From Sphingobacterium thalpophilum (GTDB lineage: Bacteria; Bacteroidota; Bacteroidia; Sphingobacteriales; Sphingobacteriaceae): a stretch of DNA of 54,251 nucleotides. The stretch lies in the NCBI GenBank assembly GCA_945868825.1, contig CAMBMM010000002.1:1-54251 (forward strand), given 5' to 3'. The stretch's first letter is position 1; each line of letters begins with the position of its first letter. The notes beneath the pieces were generated by a model that worked only from the letters and a program-made list of their open reading frames with translations, made no database searches and was not told where the DNA came from. A program made the position numbers and the translations under genes. Positions 25,451 through 35,172 of this stretch are shown here, in pieces.

Positions 25451-26791
25451 TTAGTTGTTAGAAGTTAATGCTACTTGAGCGGATGTGCTAGCAGAAGCCA
25501 TTTGGAGTTCTTTTTTCACATCATCATTATAATATAATGGTTGTTTAGTTAACCACTCTTGATATTCTTTCTCAGATACTACACGCACTTTAACTTGCAT
25601 ATTGTAGTGACCTGCTCCACAAACTTTCGCACATAATAAGATGTAGTCAAACTTGGGATCATTTAATTTTTCACGCATTTCTGCAGTGGTATACTTTGGC
25701 GTAAACTGGAAATTCGTTGGCATACCCGGTACTGCATTCATTTGTACCCTAAAGGTTGGGACATAAAAACTATGCAAAACATCTTTAGAACCAATATTGA
25801 AACGTACCGAACGATTGAGTGGCAAAACAATATCACCGGCTAAACGGTCATCCCAACTTTTCTTATCGCTAAAATCAATGCCTAAACCGTTGGTAGGGCT
25901 TATCAGCTTATAATTACGGGTGCCAATTTGGTTATCGTCACCAGAATAACGAAGAGACCATTTGAATTGCTCTCCGGTAACCTCTATTTGAAGGGCGTTT
26001 TTTTGATCTGAATCGGAAATATTGGTAATTCCCTTCCAAGTAAAGAAACCCAATAACACCATCACAGTTAATACAATGGCTGGAGCAATTGTCCATAAAC
26101 GCTCAATGGTATTATTATGCGGATAGAAATATGCTTTTCTTTTTTCGGAACCTGCATAACGTACTGCGAAACCAAACAATAAAAGATGAGTTATTACAAA
26201 AACTATAGTGGTGACAATCACTGTTATTTTAAACAAGAAATCAATACGTTCACCGTGTACGGAACCAGAAATAAAATTAACCATGGACCCTTGAGTGGTA
26301 TACGACCAATAAGCCCCATATAAACCTACCACCAATACAATGCCTAATAAAACAGCTTGCACTCGATACCAATTAATTCCCTTTTCTTTACCCTGAATAC
26401 TACGAGTTAATTCGTATGCTTTTAATGACCTACCAATGATGGCAATAAATGAGCAAAACAAGAAAAATAACAAGAAATAGTAACTGAATGATTTGTATAT
26501 AGGCGTATAATCAGGAGAAATTTTACCAATTTCAACTGGGTTTCCTTGGCCATCGCCCAGGTTCCACGACAATTGCGTGGTATCAACATCTGTGCTAATT
26601 AATGTTGGAATTGCAGGACCAGCCGACGCCGTAGTACTGGCAGTATCCATTGCAGTAGTCATAGATACAGCCGTAGAATCTGTTGTTTGTGCCTGAACAC
26701 TAAGGGCACTCATTAAACCTACAACTAGTACTAAGCTATACAATAAAGGACTTTTGAAAAAATTTATAACTCTCATTTTCTTATCGAACAC
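25451..26791 (-). CDS. ctaC: cytochrome c oxidase subunit II
   Basis: 446 aa, long for the family because of an N-terminal signal plus a Ser/Thr-rich extension of about 90 residues. Three hydrophobic segments lead to a cupredoxin domain with the CuA ligands: His in VLHSFYVPTF and the CAKVCGAGHYNM motif (two Cys, His, Met). No heme c (CxxCH) is fused, so electrons must come from ActA/ActE or a separate cytochrome c. The start may be 26791 or the internal Met at 26776. It lies 8 nt before ctaD. Confidence 0.95.
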   Translation of the reverse strand: MFDKKMRVINFFKSPLLYSLVLVVGLMSALSVQAQTTDSTAVSMTTAMDTASTTASAGPAIPTLISTDVDTTQLSWNLGDGQGNPVEIGKISPDYTPIYKSFSYYFLLFFLFCSFIAIIGRSLKAYELTRSIQGKEKGINWYRVQAVLLGIVLVVGLYGAYWSYTTQGSMVNFISGSVHGERIDFLFKITVIVTTIVFVITHLLLFGFAVRYAGSEKRKAYFYPHNNTIERLWTIAPAIVLTVMVLLGFFTWKGITNISDSDQKNALQIEVTGEQFKWSLRYSGDDNQIGTRNYKLISPTNGLGIDFSDKKSWDDRLAGDIVLPLNRSVRFNIGSKDVLHSFYVPTFRVQMNAVPGMPTNFQFTPKYTTAEMREKLNDPKFDYILLCAKVCGAGHYNMQVKVRVVSEKEYQEWLTKQPLYYNDDVKKELQMASASTSAQVALTSNN

Positions 26792-26811
26792 TAGGTATAT
26801 TTCGTTTACTA

Positions 26812-28032
26812 TTAAATGTGATGATTTACGCTCTCTTCTAAAAACGGATGGTTTGCAGGCGCCAATGGCTTTTTGCTCAACATGGTTAACATGAGGAAGC
26901 TAAACAAGCCTACAAAACAAACAGCAGTACCCACTTCAATAACACCAAAACCACGGTGTTCGGCAACGGTGCCTGGCATAATCATCATGTAATAATCTAA
27001 CCAATGGCCACATAACAATAAGATGGCTACAAAAATTAATGTATTTTCTTTTCGTTTGGCACCTCTACTCATTAAAATTAATAAGGGAGATAAAAAGTTG
27101 ATAACAATGTTTAACCAGAACCATGGCATATATTCTGGCTCCCAGCGTTTGTAGAAATACACCGTTTCTTCTGGTATGTTAGCATAATAAATCAATAAAA
27201 ATTGAGAAAACCATACGTAGGTCCAGAAAATAGAGAAGGCGAACATAAATTTACCTAAATCGTGTAAATGGCTTTCGTTAATCCAACTTATATAGCCATT
27301 ACGTTTTAATAAAATTACGGTTAAGGTTACTGCAGCCATTCCACTTACCCACATAGCGGCAAAGTTATACCAACCAAACATGGTAGAGAACCAATGCGCT
27401 TCTAAAGACATGATGGTATCAAAGGCCCAAATTGGGGTGGTAAAACCAAAAATAACTAAGAATATAGCGGAATAGGTAATGCTTTTACGGTAGTTTTTTA
27501 ATCCTCCTTCTAAATCTTCGCGGTTAGATAATTTAGTTAAAACCATCGCAAAAATGCTATATACTCCTAAAAAAACAACTAAACGGGTTAAAAAGAAAGG
27601 AACATTTAAAAAAGCAGATTTACCAGCAATTAATGCATCGTAATTGGAGCTATTCGGATCCGATAATCCTTCTTCGTTCCAATGGTGGTATAAATTGTGC
27701 GTCTGTAATCCTGCTGCACAAACAATAATTAAAATGATGGAGGCTATGGGCAATACTTTGGCAAAAGCTTGCGGAATTCGTAGTAATCCGGCCGACCAGC
27801 CTGATTGAGATACAAATTGCAGAGCAATAAAGAACGTTCCGGCAGCACATACGCAAGTAAAATAATAGGCCATTAATAGCAAATTGGCAAAAGTACGCTC
27901 AGCATGACCAGAGTAAAAGCCATACACAATGGCAGCAAGGCCAAGTACTATTGCCAATAGGCTCCAGGTTTTTGCTTTCCCTGTAAATTGGAAGTATTGA
28001 GCGAAATTATGTGTTTTAGCGTGAGTTCCCAT
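26812..28032 (-). CDS. actF: alternative complex III membrane subunit ActF
   Basis: About 406 aa from Met at 28032 (28047 is an alternative, adding five residues). About ten transmembrane helices, NrfD-related, with the ActF-like blocks HHWNEEGLSDPNS, WAFDTIMSLEAHWFSTMFGWY and RWEPEYMPWFW. In known complexes ActC and ActF are homologous quinol-interacting or proton-path subunits of alternative complex III. It is placed between actE and ctaC as in other Bacteroidota act-cta operons. Confidence 0.93.
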   Translation of the reverse strand: MGTHAKTHNFAQYFQFTGKAKTWSLLAIVLGLAAIVYGFYSGHAERTFANLLLMAYYFTCVCAAGTFFIALQFVSQSGWSAGLLRIPQAFAKVLPIASIILIIVCAAGLQTHNLYHHWNEEGLSDPNSSNYDALIAGKSAFLNVPFFLTRLVVFLGVYSIFAMVLTKLSNREDLEGGLKNYRKSITYSAIFLVIFGFTTPIWAFDTIMSLEAHWFSTMFGWYNFAAMWVSGMAAVTLTVILLKRNGYISWINESHLHDLGKFMFAFSIFWTYVWFSQFLLIYYANIPEETVYFYKRWEPEYMPWFWLNIVINFLSPLLILMSRGAKRKENTLIFVAILLLCGHWLDYYMMIMPGTVAEHRGFGVIEVGTAVCFVGLFSFLMLTMLSKKPLAPANHPFLEESVNHHI

Positions 28033-28051
28033 ATGGATGTTGAGCAATTAA

Positions 28052-28630
28052 CTACTGTAATTTTTGTAATTCGTGAACGTACATAACAATTTTCCAACGC
28101 TCTGTAGGCGTTATTTGGCTGCGATGCGCTCCCATTAAGTTTACACCATACGTAATGGTATGAAATATCTTCCCATCGGTTAAATCTTTCATAGCACCAC
28201 CACGAGAAGAAGTACCGCCAGCATAAGAAGGAGGGGCAGGAAATTTCTGCATCTTAATAATTGAACCATCTCCCTTACCTTGTAAACCATGGCATTGTGA
28301 GCACATATTTAAATAAAGTGATTTTCCTTGTTCTAAGGTTGGCACCGTAACCGGCAATGGGTTGGATAAATTTTTACCCGCAGACTCATAGCCTTCTAAA
28401 GTATTAGGGTATTGATCTTCTGTTTTAGAGAAGCCAACAGGCATAGTATGGCTTGGTGGCACCTGCGCCGTTTGGCCATTTTTAAAATTTTTATTAGGCT
28501 GATCAGGATTATACGCAATAGGGTCGTACATATTACGTGCAAATTCCCAGCCTGTACTCCTATTACCAGAACAAGCCGAAAGCGCAACTACTAACGCAAC
28601 AAGTATTATGGTCATGCAAGATTTATTCAT
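28052..28630 (-). CDS. actE: alternative complex III monoheme cytochrome c lipoprotein ActE
   Basis: 192 aa from Met at 28630 (28639 is an alternative). Lipobox ALSAC near residue 20. One heme c site, CSQCH, in LYLNMCSQCHGLQGKGDGSI, and a likely distal Met in a downstream GVNLMGAH segment. ActE-type opening YDPIAYNPDQPN. It carries electrons out of the complex together with the ActA hemes. It overlaps actD by 8 nt. Confidence 0.93.
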   Translation of the reverse strand: MNKSCMTIILVALVVALSACSGNRSTGWEFARNMYDPIAYNPDQPNKNFKNGQTAQVPPSHTMPVGFSKTEDQYPNTLEGYESAGKNLSNPLPVTVPTLEQGKSLYLNMCSQCHGLQGKGDGSIIKMQKFPAPPSYAGGTSSRGGAMKDLTDGKIFHTITYGVNLMGAHRSQITPTERWKIVMYVHELQKLQ

Positions 28631-29159
28631 AGCTAACATATTTTCTATCGTTGTACAAAACTTCTACGGCCCCAGCATCTTTTAATAAACTTTCTATTTT
28701 TTTAGCGTCACGTACTTCTTGAGCATCTATGGCAATAATAAATCGGTCGTTGGTAGCACGTAAATGCATCACCCTTGGGGAGCGGCCCGGAAATAAATGA
28801 TTTTTAAAGAAAAAAGTGAACACCATACCAAAAGCTGCAAATAATATGGTTAATTCAAACATTACGGGTATAAAATCGGGAAAGGCAAAGGCTGGTTTAC
28901 CGCCAATGTTCATGGGCCAATCAAATACCAACATATAATAAACCATGGCAAAAGCAGTACAGGTACCTGTAAGACCAAACCAAAAGGCAGCTTTAGGCAA
29001 ACGCGATGCTTTAATGCCTAATTTAGCTTCAATTCCATGAATGGGCATTGGAGTAAACACATCGTAAATGGCAATATTATGCTCCTGTAGCTTGTCAATG
29101 CCAAGCAACATTTCATCCGGATCGGCAAAAGCGCCTAATATGTATTTCGTTTTACTCAT
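28623..29159 (-). CDS. actD: alternative complex III subunit ActD (DUF3341)
   Basis: 178 aa. An N-terminal soluble part (LGAFADPDEMLLGIDKLQEHNI) is followed by two transmembrane helices and a C-terminal FIIAIDAQEVRDAKKIESLLKDAGAVEV segment, the normal DUF3341/ActD layout. A small structural membrane subunit, 2 nt after actC. Confidence 0.93.
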   Translation of the reverse strand: MSKTKYILGAFADPDEMLLGIDKLQEHNIAIYDVFTPMPIHGIEAKLGIKASRLPKAAFWFGLTGTCTAFAMVYYMLVFDWPMNIGGKPAFAFPDFIPVMFELTILFAAFGMVFTFFFKNHLFPGRSPRVMHLRATNDRFIIAIDAQEVRDAKKIESLLKDAGAVEVLYNDRKYVSYE

Positions 29160-29161
29160 AA

Positions 29162-30634
29162 TTAAATTTTTGCGTAATCAGCCGGATTCACACTATCGTA
29201 TTTGGATAAAGAATCTACATAAAATTTAGTGTGCTCTTTATTTAGATTGCCTTTAGCTATCAGTTCCTTTTTAGCTTGTTCACTAGAAGATTTTACTAGA
29301 AGTTTAACCTCGGCCATGGCTATGGCTGGTAAAAAGCGTAAAAACAACAAGAATAAAGTAAAAAATAGTCCAATGGAGCCCACAAAAATAGCTACGTCTA
29401 CCCATGTTGGATAAAACATAGTCCAACTAGATGGTAAATAATCGCGGTGTAGGGAGGTTACGATAATTACAAAACGCTCAAACCACATACCAATGTTTAC
29501 GACAATAGATAAAATCCAAGAGGCTGCAATACTGGTACGAATTTTCTTAAACCAGAACAATTGAGGAGAGATTACGTTACAAGTCATCATTGTCCAATAC
29601 GCCCACCAATACGGACCACTTACACGGTTTAAGAACGCATATTGTTCGTACTCAGCGCCAGAATACCAAGCAATAAATAATTCAGTTAAATAGGCTACAC
29701 CCACAATAGATCCCGTAACGATGATGATTTTATTCATCGATTCGATATGGAACATGGTAATGTAGTTCTCAAAATTCATCACCTTACGGGTAATTAATAA
29801 CAAGGTTTGCACCATGGCAAAACCAGAAAAAATTGCACCAGCCACAAAGTAAGGTGGGAAAATGGTGGTGTGCCATCCGGGTACAACCGAAGTGGCAAAA
29901 TCCATAGATACAATGGTGTGTACCGAAAGTACAAGGGGTGTAGAAATACCGGCTAGGATTAAAGATACTGCTTCAAATCGTTGCCATGTTTTTACCGAAC
30001 CATTCCAACCAAAAGAAAGCGTGGAATAGATTTTACGACGAAGACCAGTAGCACGGTCGCGAATAGTGGCAATATCTGGCAATAAACCGGTATACCAAAA
30101 TATCAGGGATACGGAGAAATAGGTAGAAATAGCAAACACGTCCCATATCAATGGGGAGTTAAAATTTACCCATAAAGAACCAAATTGATTAGGTAAAGGC
30201 AATGCCCAATAAAATAACCATGGGCGGCCCATGTGTGAAACAATATATGTAGCAGCACAAATTACAGCAAAAATGGTCATTGCCTCTGCCGAACGATTGA
30301 TGGAGTTACGCCAATTCTGACGGAAAAGTAAAAGTACTGCAGAAATTAATGTTCCGGCGTGACCAATACCTACCCACCATACGAAACCTGTAATATCCCA
30401 GGCCCAACCCACAGTTTTGTTTAAACCCCAGGCACCTATACCCGTCCAAAAAGTATAACTTACTGCAATTACCCACAATAAGGCGCCAAGCGATGCAATG
30501 GTGAAACCAATCCACCAGGCTTTGTTCGCTTTGTTTTCCACAGGAACCAATACATCTTCAGTGATTTTAGCATACGTGATGTTTTCACCGGTAATTAATG
30601 GTTCTCTAAGTATTGATTCGTGATGCGATGACAT
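29162..30634 (-). CDS. actC: alternative complex III NrfD-like quinol-binding subunit ActC
   Basis: 490 aa with about ten transmembrane helices. It carries the NrfD/PsrC pattern WWVGIGHAGTLISAVLLLFRQNWR, YIVSHMGRPWLFYW and VHTIVSMDFATSVVPGWHTTIFPPYF. In solved complexes ActC holds the quinol oxidation site next to ActB. It sits 28 nt after actB and 2 nt before actD. Confidence 0.95.
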   Translation of the reverse strand: MSSHHESILREPLITGENITYAKITEDVLVPVENKANKAWWIGFTIASLGALLWVIAVSYTFWTGIGAWGLNKTVGWAWDITGFVWWVGIGHAGTLISAVLLLFRQNWRNSINRSAEAMTIFAVICAATYIVSHMGRPWLFYWALPLPNQFGSLWVNFNSPLIWDVFAISTYFSVSLIFWYTGLLPDIATIRDRATGLRRKIYSTLSFGWNGSVKTWQRFEAVSLILAGISTPLVLSVHTIVSMDFATSVVPGWHTTIFPPYFVAGAIFSGFAMVQTLLLITRKVMNFENYITMFHIESMNKIIIVTGSIVGVAYLTELFIAWYSGAEYEQYAFLNRVSGPYWWAYWTMMTCNVISPQLFWFKKIRTSIAASWILSIVVNIGMWFERFVIIVTSLHRDYLPSSWTMFYPTWVDVAIFVGSIGLFFTLFLLFLRFLPAIAMAEVKLLVKSSSEQAKKELIAKGNLNKEHTKFYVDSLSKYDSVNPADYAKI

Positions 30635-30662
30635 AATTTTTTAATTACTTTTCTACGAAATT

Positions 30663-33600
30663 TTATAGTTCTGACGTATTTCTAACTTTTACTTGATACC
30701 CAACACCTGGCTGAACGTTTAGTTCTTCCAACACATAATACGTACGTTCGCTTTTTAATGCTTTGGACACCTCTGAGTTTGGATCATTACCGTCGCCAAA
30801 AATAATGGCATTGGCCGGACAAGTTTGTTGGCAGGCAACCTTAACATCACCATCTTTCAAGGGACGTTTTTCTAATTTTGCTTGCAATTTACCAGCTTGT
30901 ATACGTTGAATACACATAGAGCATTTTTCCATTACCCCACGTGAACGTGTAGTAACATCTGGATTTAATACCAATTGTGTAAACTCATTATTTAAATAGT
31001 TGTCAAAACGAGAATCGTTCCAGTAGTTAAACCAGTTGAAACGACGTACTTTGTAGGGACAGTTGTTCGCACAATAACGAGTACCAATACACCGATTATA
31101 GGCCATTTGGTTAATTCCCTCTGAAGAGTGCGTAGTAGCCAATACCGGGCAAACTGTCTCACACGGAGCATGCTCACAATGCTGACACATCATAGGTTGA
31201 TGAATCACGGATACATCGTCCAGGTTTTCTAAATTGGCAATCTCGTTTTCTTCGGTAACAGCAGTACCATTTTCAGTATAGCTATAGTAGCGATCGATAC
31301 GGATCCAGTGCATTTCACGACGACGACGAACCTCATCACGGCCTACCACCGGCACATTATTTTCGGCACTACACGCTACAATACACGCACCACAACCCGT
31401 ACATGCATTTAAATCGATTGCCATTACCCAATTATTGCCTGGCTTTTCATATTTATCCCATAAATCATAGGTTTTATGGTCTGAATGCTTGTTGCCTGCA
31501 TGTGGATCTTTTAAATATTCCTTTAAAGTGGTTTCTCGAATAATATTGCGACCCTCAATAGAATGATGAGTTTGTGTTTGTGCCAACTCATATCGGCCAC
31601 TTACCTTACTTACGCTAGCTTTTGCGACCGTTTGAAAGGTTCCATTTTCGAAAGTGATAAAAGGATAGGCATTTTTACCAACCTCATTACCAGCTTGACC
31701 CGCTTTAGTTCGGCCATAACCTAGCGCTACAGATATTGTTCCGTTGGCTTGACCCGGCTGAACCAGTACTGGAAGTGTGATGCTATATGTAGCCGTTTTT
31801 ATTTCAACTAAATCAAATTCAGTTACACCTATTTCTTCAGCATAGGTCGAAGAAATAGCGGCGTAGTTATCCCAAGTTACTTTAGAAACCGGATCTGGTA
31901 ATTCTTGTAACCACGGGTTATTGGCCACTTGACCATCGCCTAAAGCTACATTTTGGTATAGCTGAATTTCTACTCCTTTGCTACCGGCAGCTAGCTTAGC
32001 GCTTTCAGCAACAATAGTATTAGCAACCGCAGTAACATCTAAATTAAATGATACTGGAGTAGCGTTTGCCGAGCCGGTGTTTACAAAACCTGTTTGCAAT
32101 ACATCGTCCCAAGATTTACCACTGCTAGCCAATACTGTTTTCTCCCAAGTATTACGTACAAATTGGAAGTAATCTGTAACCGCACTTCCCGACCAGTTTA
32201 ATAAACTTTCTTCGGCCATACGGGTGTTGTAAACCGGATTAATAGTTGGCTGAACCAAGGTATAATAACCTGCTACAGGGTTGCTATCTCCCCAAGATTC
32301 TAAATAATGATTTGCCGGAGCAATTACGGTACATAAGCTAGCGGTTTCATCGGCACGATCGGCAAAGGAAACACGTAAGCTCACGAAACGGAGAGCATCG
32401 GTAAATTCTTTAGTATTTACGTAGCTATAAACTGGGTTACTATTCAAAAAGAATACCGCACCTACTTCGCCACGTTTCATCTCATTAATAAGCGCTACAA
32501 ACTCAGCGTCGTTTCCGGCAAATTGATTTGAAGGGTTATTAAGATTAATGGTGCTACCATAACTACCCAATAAAGCATTAATGGCATTTACTATAATTTG
32601 ACTAGAAACATCGTTAGAACCACAAACTACTAAGGCTTTGCCTTTAGCGTTTGCCAATTCTCTAGCTGCTAGCTGAATGGCTTTATCTGCTTTAGGGTTA
32701 TTGGCTAATTTTTTAGCGCTTACCTTACCACCCAAAGCTTGGTATAAGTTTAATAATGCAATCCCTTCTTCAGATGGTTTAATAGCAATACGAGCATCGG
32801 CATTGGTACCGGTTAAGCTCATGCCTGTTTCAAACTGAATGTGGCGTGACATCTTTTTGTTTTCCAACGATGCTGCACCACGGTTTGCGGTATACTGACG
32901 AGTAAATTCTACTGGCGAAATCCACGTTCCTAAGAAATCGGCACCGAAACTTACAATAACATCTGCCTTATCAAATTGATATTGTGGTAAAACCGCTTTG
33001 CCAAAACTGTTTTGATTGGCCTGGATGATACCTGTATACGATACGGCATCAACCTGAACTAATTTTGCAGTTGGATTGGCTGCTACAAACTCAGCAATAA
33101 CTGCTTTGGTTGAAGGGCTGTTTACAGTTGAGCTAACCAAACGAATTTTTTTGCCACTAGCTCTCACTTTAGTCAATTCGCCTTTTACAAAGCTATCAAC
33201 CTGAGTCCAACTAGTTTCGCGGCGGTTTAGTACTGGTGCTTGCAAACGAGAAACATCGTATAAATCTAATACCGATGCCTGAGCTTGGGCATTTAAGCGT
33301 CCGCCACTAAGCAAACATGCAGGGTTACCCTCTACTTTAATAGGTCTACCTTCGCGGGTTTTCACCAAAATACTATGGCCATTATAGCTCGATGCATAAT
33401 AGTTAGGAATTCCTGGAACAATTTCTTCTGGTTTTACCAAGTAAGGAATTGCTTTGTGAACAGGGGCTGGCTGACATGCGGCAAGGGTAACTGCACCTAC
33501 CCCAAAACCCAATGCTTTCAAGAAATCTCTACGAGGCGTAACGGTACTTAAACCAGCTTCATTTAACACTTCTTCAATTGGCAATGATTCTGCGAATTCG

Positions 33601-33677
33601 TTTTTGCTTTGTTTAACAAATTCGGGAGTTTGCTTTAGTTCTTCTAAACCTTTCCAGTATTTTTTATTGCTTTCCAT
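30663..33677 (-). CDS. actB: alternative complex III iron-sulfur subunit ActB (molybdopterin oxidoreductase-like)
   Basis: 1004 aa. A Tat-type motif lies unusually far in, near residue 48 (PRRDFLKALGFGVGAVTLAAC), as in the TAT-variant-translocated group. The central ~650 residues are molybdopterin-oxidoreductase-like; the family is known to lack the molybdenum cofactor. The C-terminal ferredoxin-like part has CTGCGACIVAC, CQHCEHAPCETVC, CIGTRYCANNCPYK and CSMC...CQQTC motifs for four iron-sulfur clusters (three 4Fe and one 3Fe in relatives). It transfers electrons from quinol to the ActA/ActE hemes. Confidence 0.96.
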   Translation of the reverse strand: MESNKKYWKGLEELKQTPEFVKQSKNEFAESLPIEEVLNEAGLSTVTPRRDFLKALGFGVGAVTLAACQPAPVHKAIPYLVKPEEIVPGIPNYYASSYNGHSILVKTREGRPIKVEGNPACLLSGGRLNAQAQASVLDLYDVSRLQAPVLNRRETSWTQVDSFVKGELTKVRASGKKIRLVSSTVNSPSTKAVIAEFVAANPTAKLVQVDAVSYTGIIQANQNSFGKAVLPQYQFDKADVIVSFGADFLGTWISPVEFTRQYTANRGAASLENKKMSRHIQFETGMSLTGTNADARIAIKPSEEGIALLNLYQALGGKVSAKKLANNPKADKAIQLAARELANAKGKALVVCGSNDVSSQIIVNAINALLGSYGSTINLNNPSNQFAGNDAEFVALINEMKRGEVGAVFFLNSNPVYSYVNTKEFTDALRFVSLRVSFADRADETASLCTVIAPANHYLESWGDSNPVAGYYTLVQPTINPVYNTRMAEESLLNWSGSAVTDYFQFVRNTWEKTVLASSGKSWDDVLQTGFVNTGSANATPVSFNLDVTAVANTIVAESAKLAAGSKGVEIQLYQNVALGDGQVANNPWLQELPDPVSKVTWDNYAAISSTYAEEIGVTEFDLVEIKTATYSITLPVLVQPGQANGTISVALGYGRTKAGQAGNEVGKNAYPFITFENGTFQTVAKASVSKVSGRYELAQTQTHHSIEGRNIIRETTLKEYLKDPHAGNKHSDHKTYDLWDKYEKPGNNWVMAIDLNACTGCGACIVACSAENNVPVVGRDEVRRRREMHWIRIDRYYSYTENGTAVTEENEIANLENLDDVSVIHQPMMCQHCEHAPCETVCPVLATTHSSEGINQMAYNRCIGTRYCANNCPYKVRRFNWFNYWNDSRFDNYLNNEFTQLVLNPDVTTRSRGVMEKCSMCIQRIQAGKLQAKLEKRPLKDGDVKVACQQTCPANAIIFGDGNDPNSEVSKALKSERTYYVLEELNVQPGVGYQVKVRNTSEL

Positions 33678-33709
33678 TTAAGCTATATAACTCTATTGAA
33701 ATTCTACTA

Positions 33710-34981
33710 TTAATAATGACATTTGCCACACTCTAATCCACCTAAAACGGCTGCAGTAATTTTGCCGCCTTTTTTCAATTGCTCGTGCGCAGCAATCAAC
33801 TTATCGTAATAGGCATTGCCTTTAGTTTTTACTTCCGTTTCGCGGTGGCAGTTGATACACCATTTCATGGTTAGTGGAGCATATTGATACACTTCATCCA
33901 TATTTTGAATTGGACCGTGGCATTTTTGACACTGTATACCAGCTACAGAAACGTGTTGAGAGTGGTTAAAGTAAGCCAAATCGGGTAAATTGTGAATACG
34001 AATCCATTCAACCGGTTTTTGATTAGAACCATATACTTTGGTATCTGGGTTATAATCTAATGCGGTATAAATTTTAGCAATCTCGGGAGAAATTTCGCCG
34101 TTATATTTTTCTCTTGCTTGCACGTAGTTATGACAATTCATACATACATTTAAAGAAGGAATAGAGGCGTTTTTAGATTTAAAAGCTCCGCTATGGCAGT
34201 ATTGGCAACTCACTTGGTTTACACCTGCGTGTAATTGATGCGAAAATTTAATGGGTTGTACCGGTTGATAACCTGTATGCACACCAGTATTCCACATACC
34301 CATCCAAGCAGCAGTACTTAATCCGCCCAATACGAATAGCACTACAAAAAATACAATCTTTTTATTTTTACCTAATTTTTTAAGTTGGGCTAGGCGATTC
34401 TTAGGAACTTTAACCTCTTCTTCTACTTTAATGCCTTGTTTCTTTAAAGACAAGGATTCCAATGTAGAATTTACACGGTTTAATACTAAAATCACCAAGA
34501 AGGCGACTATAATTAAAACCACAATACCACCAATCATCAAACTACTAACCTCTTCGTTCTGAGAAGCTCCGGCAGTAGCAGTACCTGCGGCTGGTGCCGC
34601 GGGCTTGTCTCCTTCTTCTTTGATATAAGTTAAAATGCTTTTAACATCGTTATCACTTAGCTCAGGAAAAGCGGTCATTGCCGATTGATTGTACTCCTTA
34701 TACAATTTCACTGCATAAGCATCGCCAGAGGCGATTACAGCCTGCGAATTTTTTATCCACGGAATCAGCCAAGCTTCGTCTCTTCGTTCGAGGATTCCCT
34801 TAAGTGCCGGACCAATTACTTTTTGGTTGAGTGCATGGCACGAGGTACATTTCTGTTTGAATAGTACGGCTCCTTCTGCTGCACTCTCTGCAGAAGCAAC
34901 ATTACTGCTTACTAGGCTTAATGAAACTAGAAGGATGAAAGACCGTAAAACATTGTAAAAAATGAATGAGATGCTTCTCAT
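33710..34981 (-). CDS. actA: alternative complex III multiheme cytochrome ActA, with an N-terminal monoheme domain
   Basis: 423 aa with a signal peptide. An N-terminal class I cytochrome c domain has CTSCH at Cys45-His49 and a probable distal Met in QSAMTAFPELS. Two hydrophobic segments follow (about 149-172 and 210-230), then a C-terminal part with five further sites: CQYCH (~259), CMNCH, CQKCH, CINCH and CGKCH at the extreme C-terminus. This makes six heme c sites in one polypeptide, against five in the basic ActA. The extra domain could act as a built-in carrier to the oxidase. It is the first gene of the act-cta unit. Confidence 0.95.
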   Translation of the reverse strand: MRSISFIFYNVLRSFILLVSLSLVSSNVASAESAAEGAVLFKQKCTSCHALNQKVIGPALKGILERRDEAWLIPWIKNSQAVIASGDAYAVKLYKEYNQSAMTAFPELSDNDVKSILTYIKEEGDKPAAPAAGTATAGASQNEEVSSLMIGGIVVLIIVAFLVILVLNRVNSTLESLSLKKQGIKVEEEVKVPKNRLAQLKKLGKNKKIVFFVVLFVLGGLSTAAWMGMWNTGVHTGYQPVQPIKFSHQLHAGVNQVSCQYCHSGAFKSKNASIPSLNVCMNCHNYVQAREKYNGEISPEIAKIYTALDYNPDTKVYGSNQKPVEWIRIHNLPDLAYFNHSQHVSVAGIQCQKCHGPIQNMDEVYQYAPLTMKWCINCHRETEVKTKGNAYYDKLIAAHEQLKKGGKITAAVLGGLECGKCHY

Positions 34982-35067
34982 ATTGAGTATGTTATGCTTT
35001 AAATTATTGAATTTTATCGTATAAAAATAGCAAACGAAAAAAGAGCAAAAACCCTATTTTCGTCCTG

Positions 35068-35075
35068 CAAAAGTA
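35068..35075 (-). promoter_or_regulatory. -7 box (TACTTTTG) for the act-cta operon
   Basis: The minus strand reads TACTTTTG, an exact TAnnTTTG match in the 191-nt gap before actA. It predicts a leader of about 80 nt, the longest in this window. The rest of the gap (34982-35172) is AT-rich and holds a 10-bp palindrome TATACGTATA (35151-35160); nothing else is recognised. Confidence 0.5.
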
Positions 35076-35172
35076 TGATTTATTCAAACAAGGCTTATAA
35101 TAAGAAGGCGATAAAAAACAATTTATAATCATTCTAAATAAGAAGTTCCGTATACGTATAAATTAATAGATT

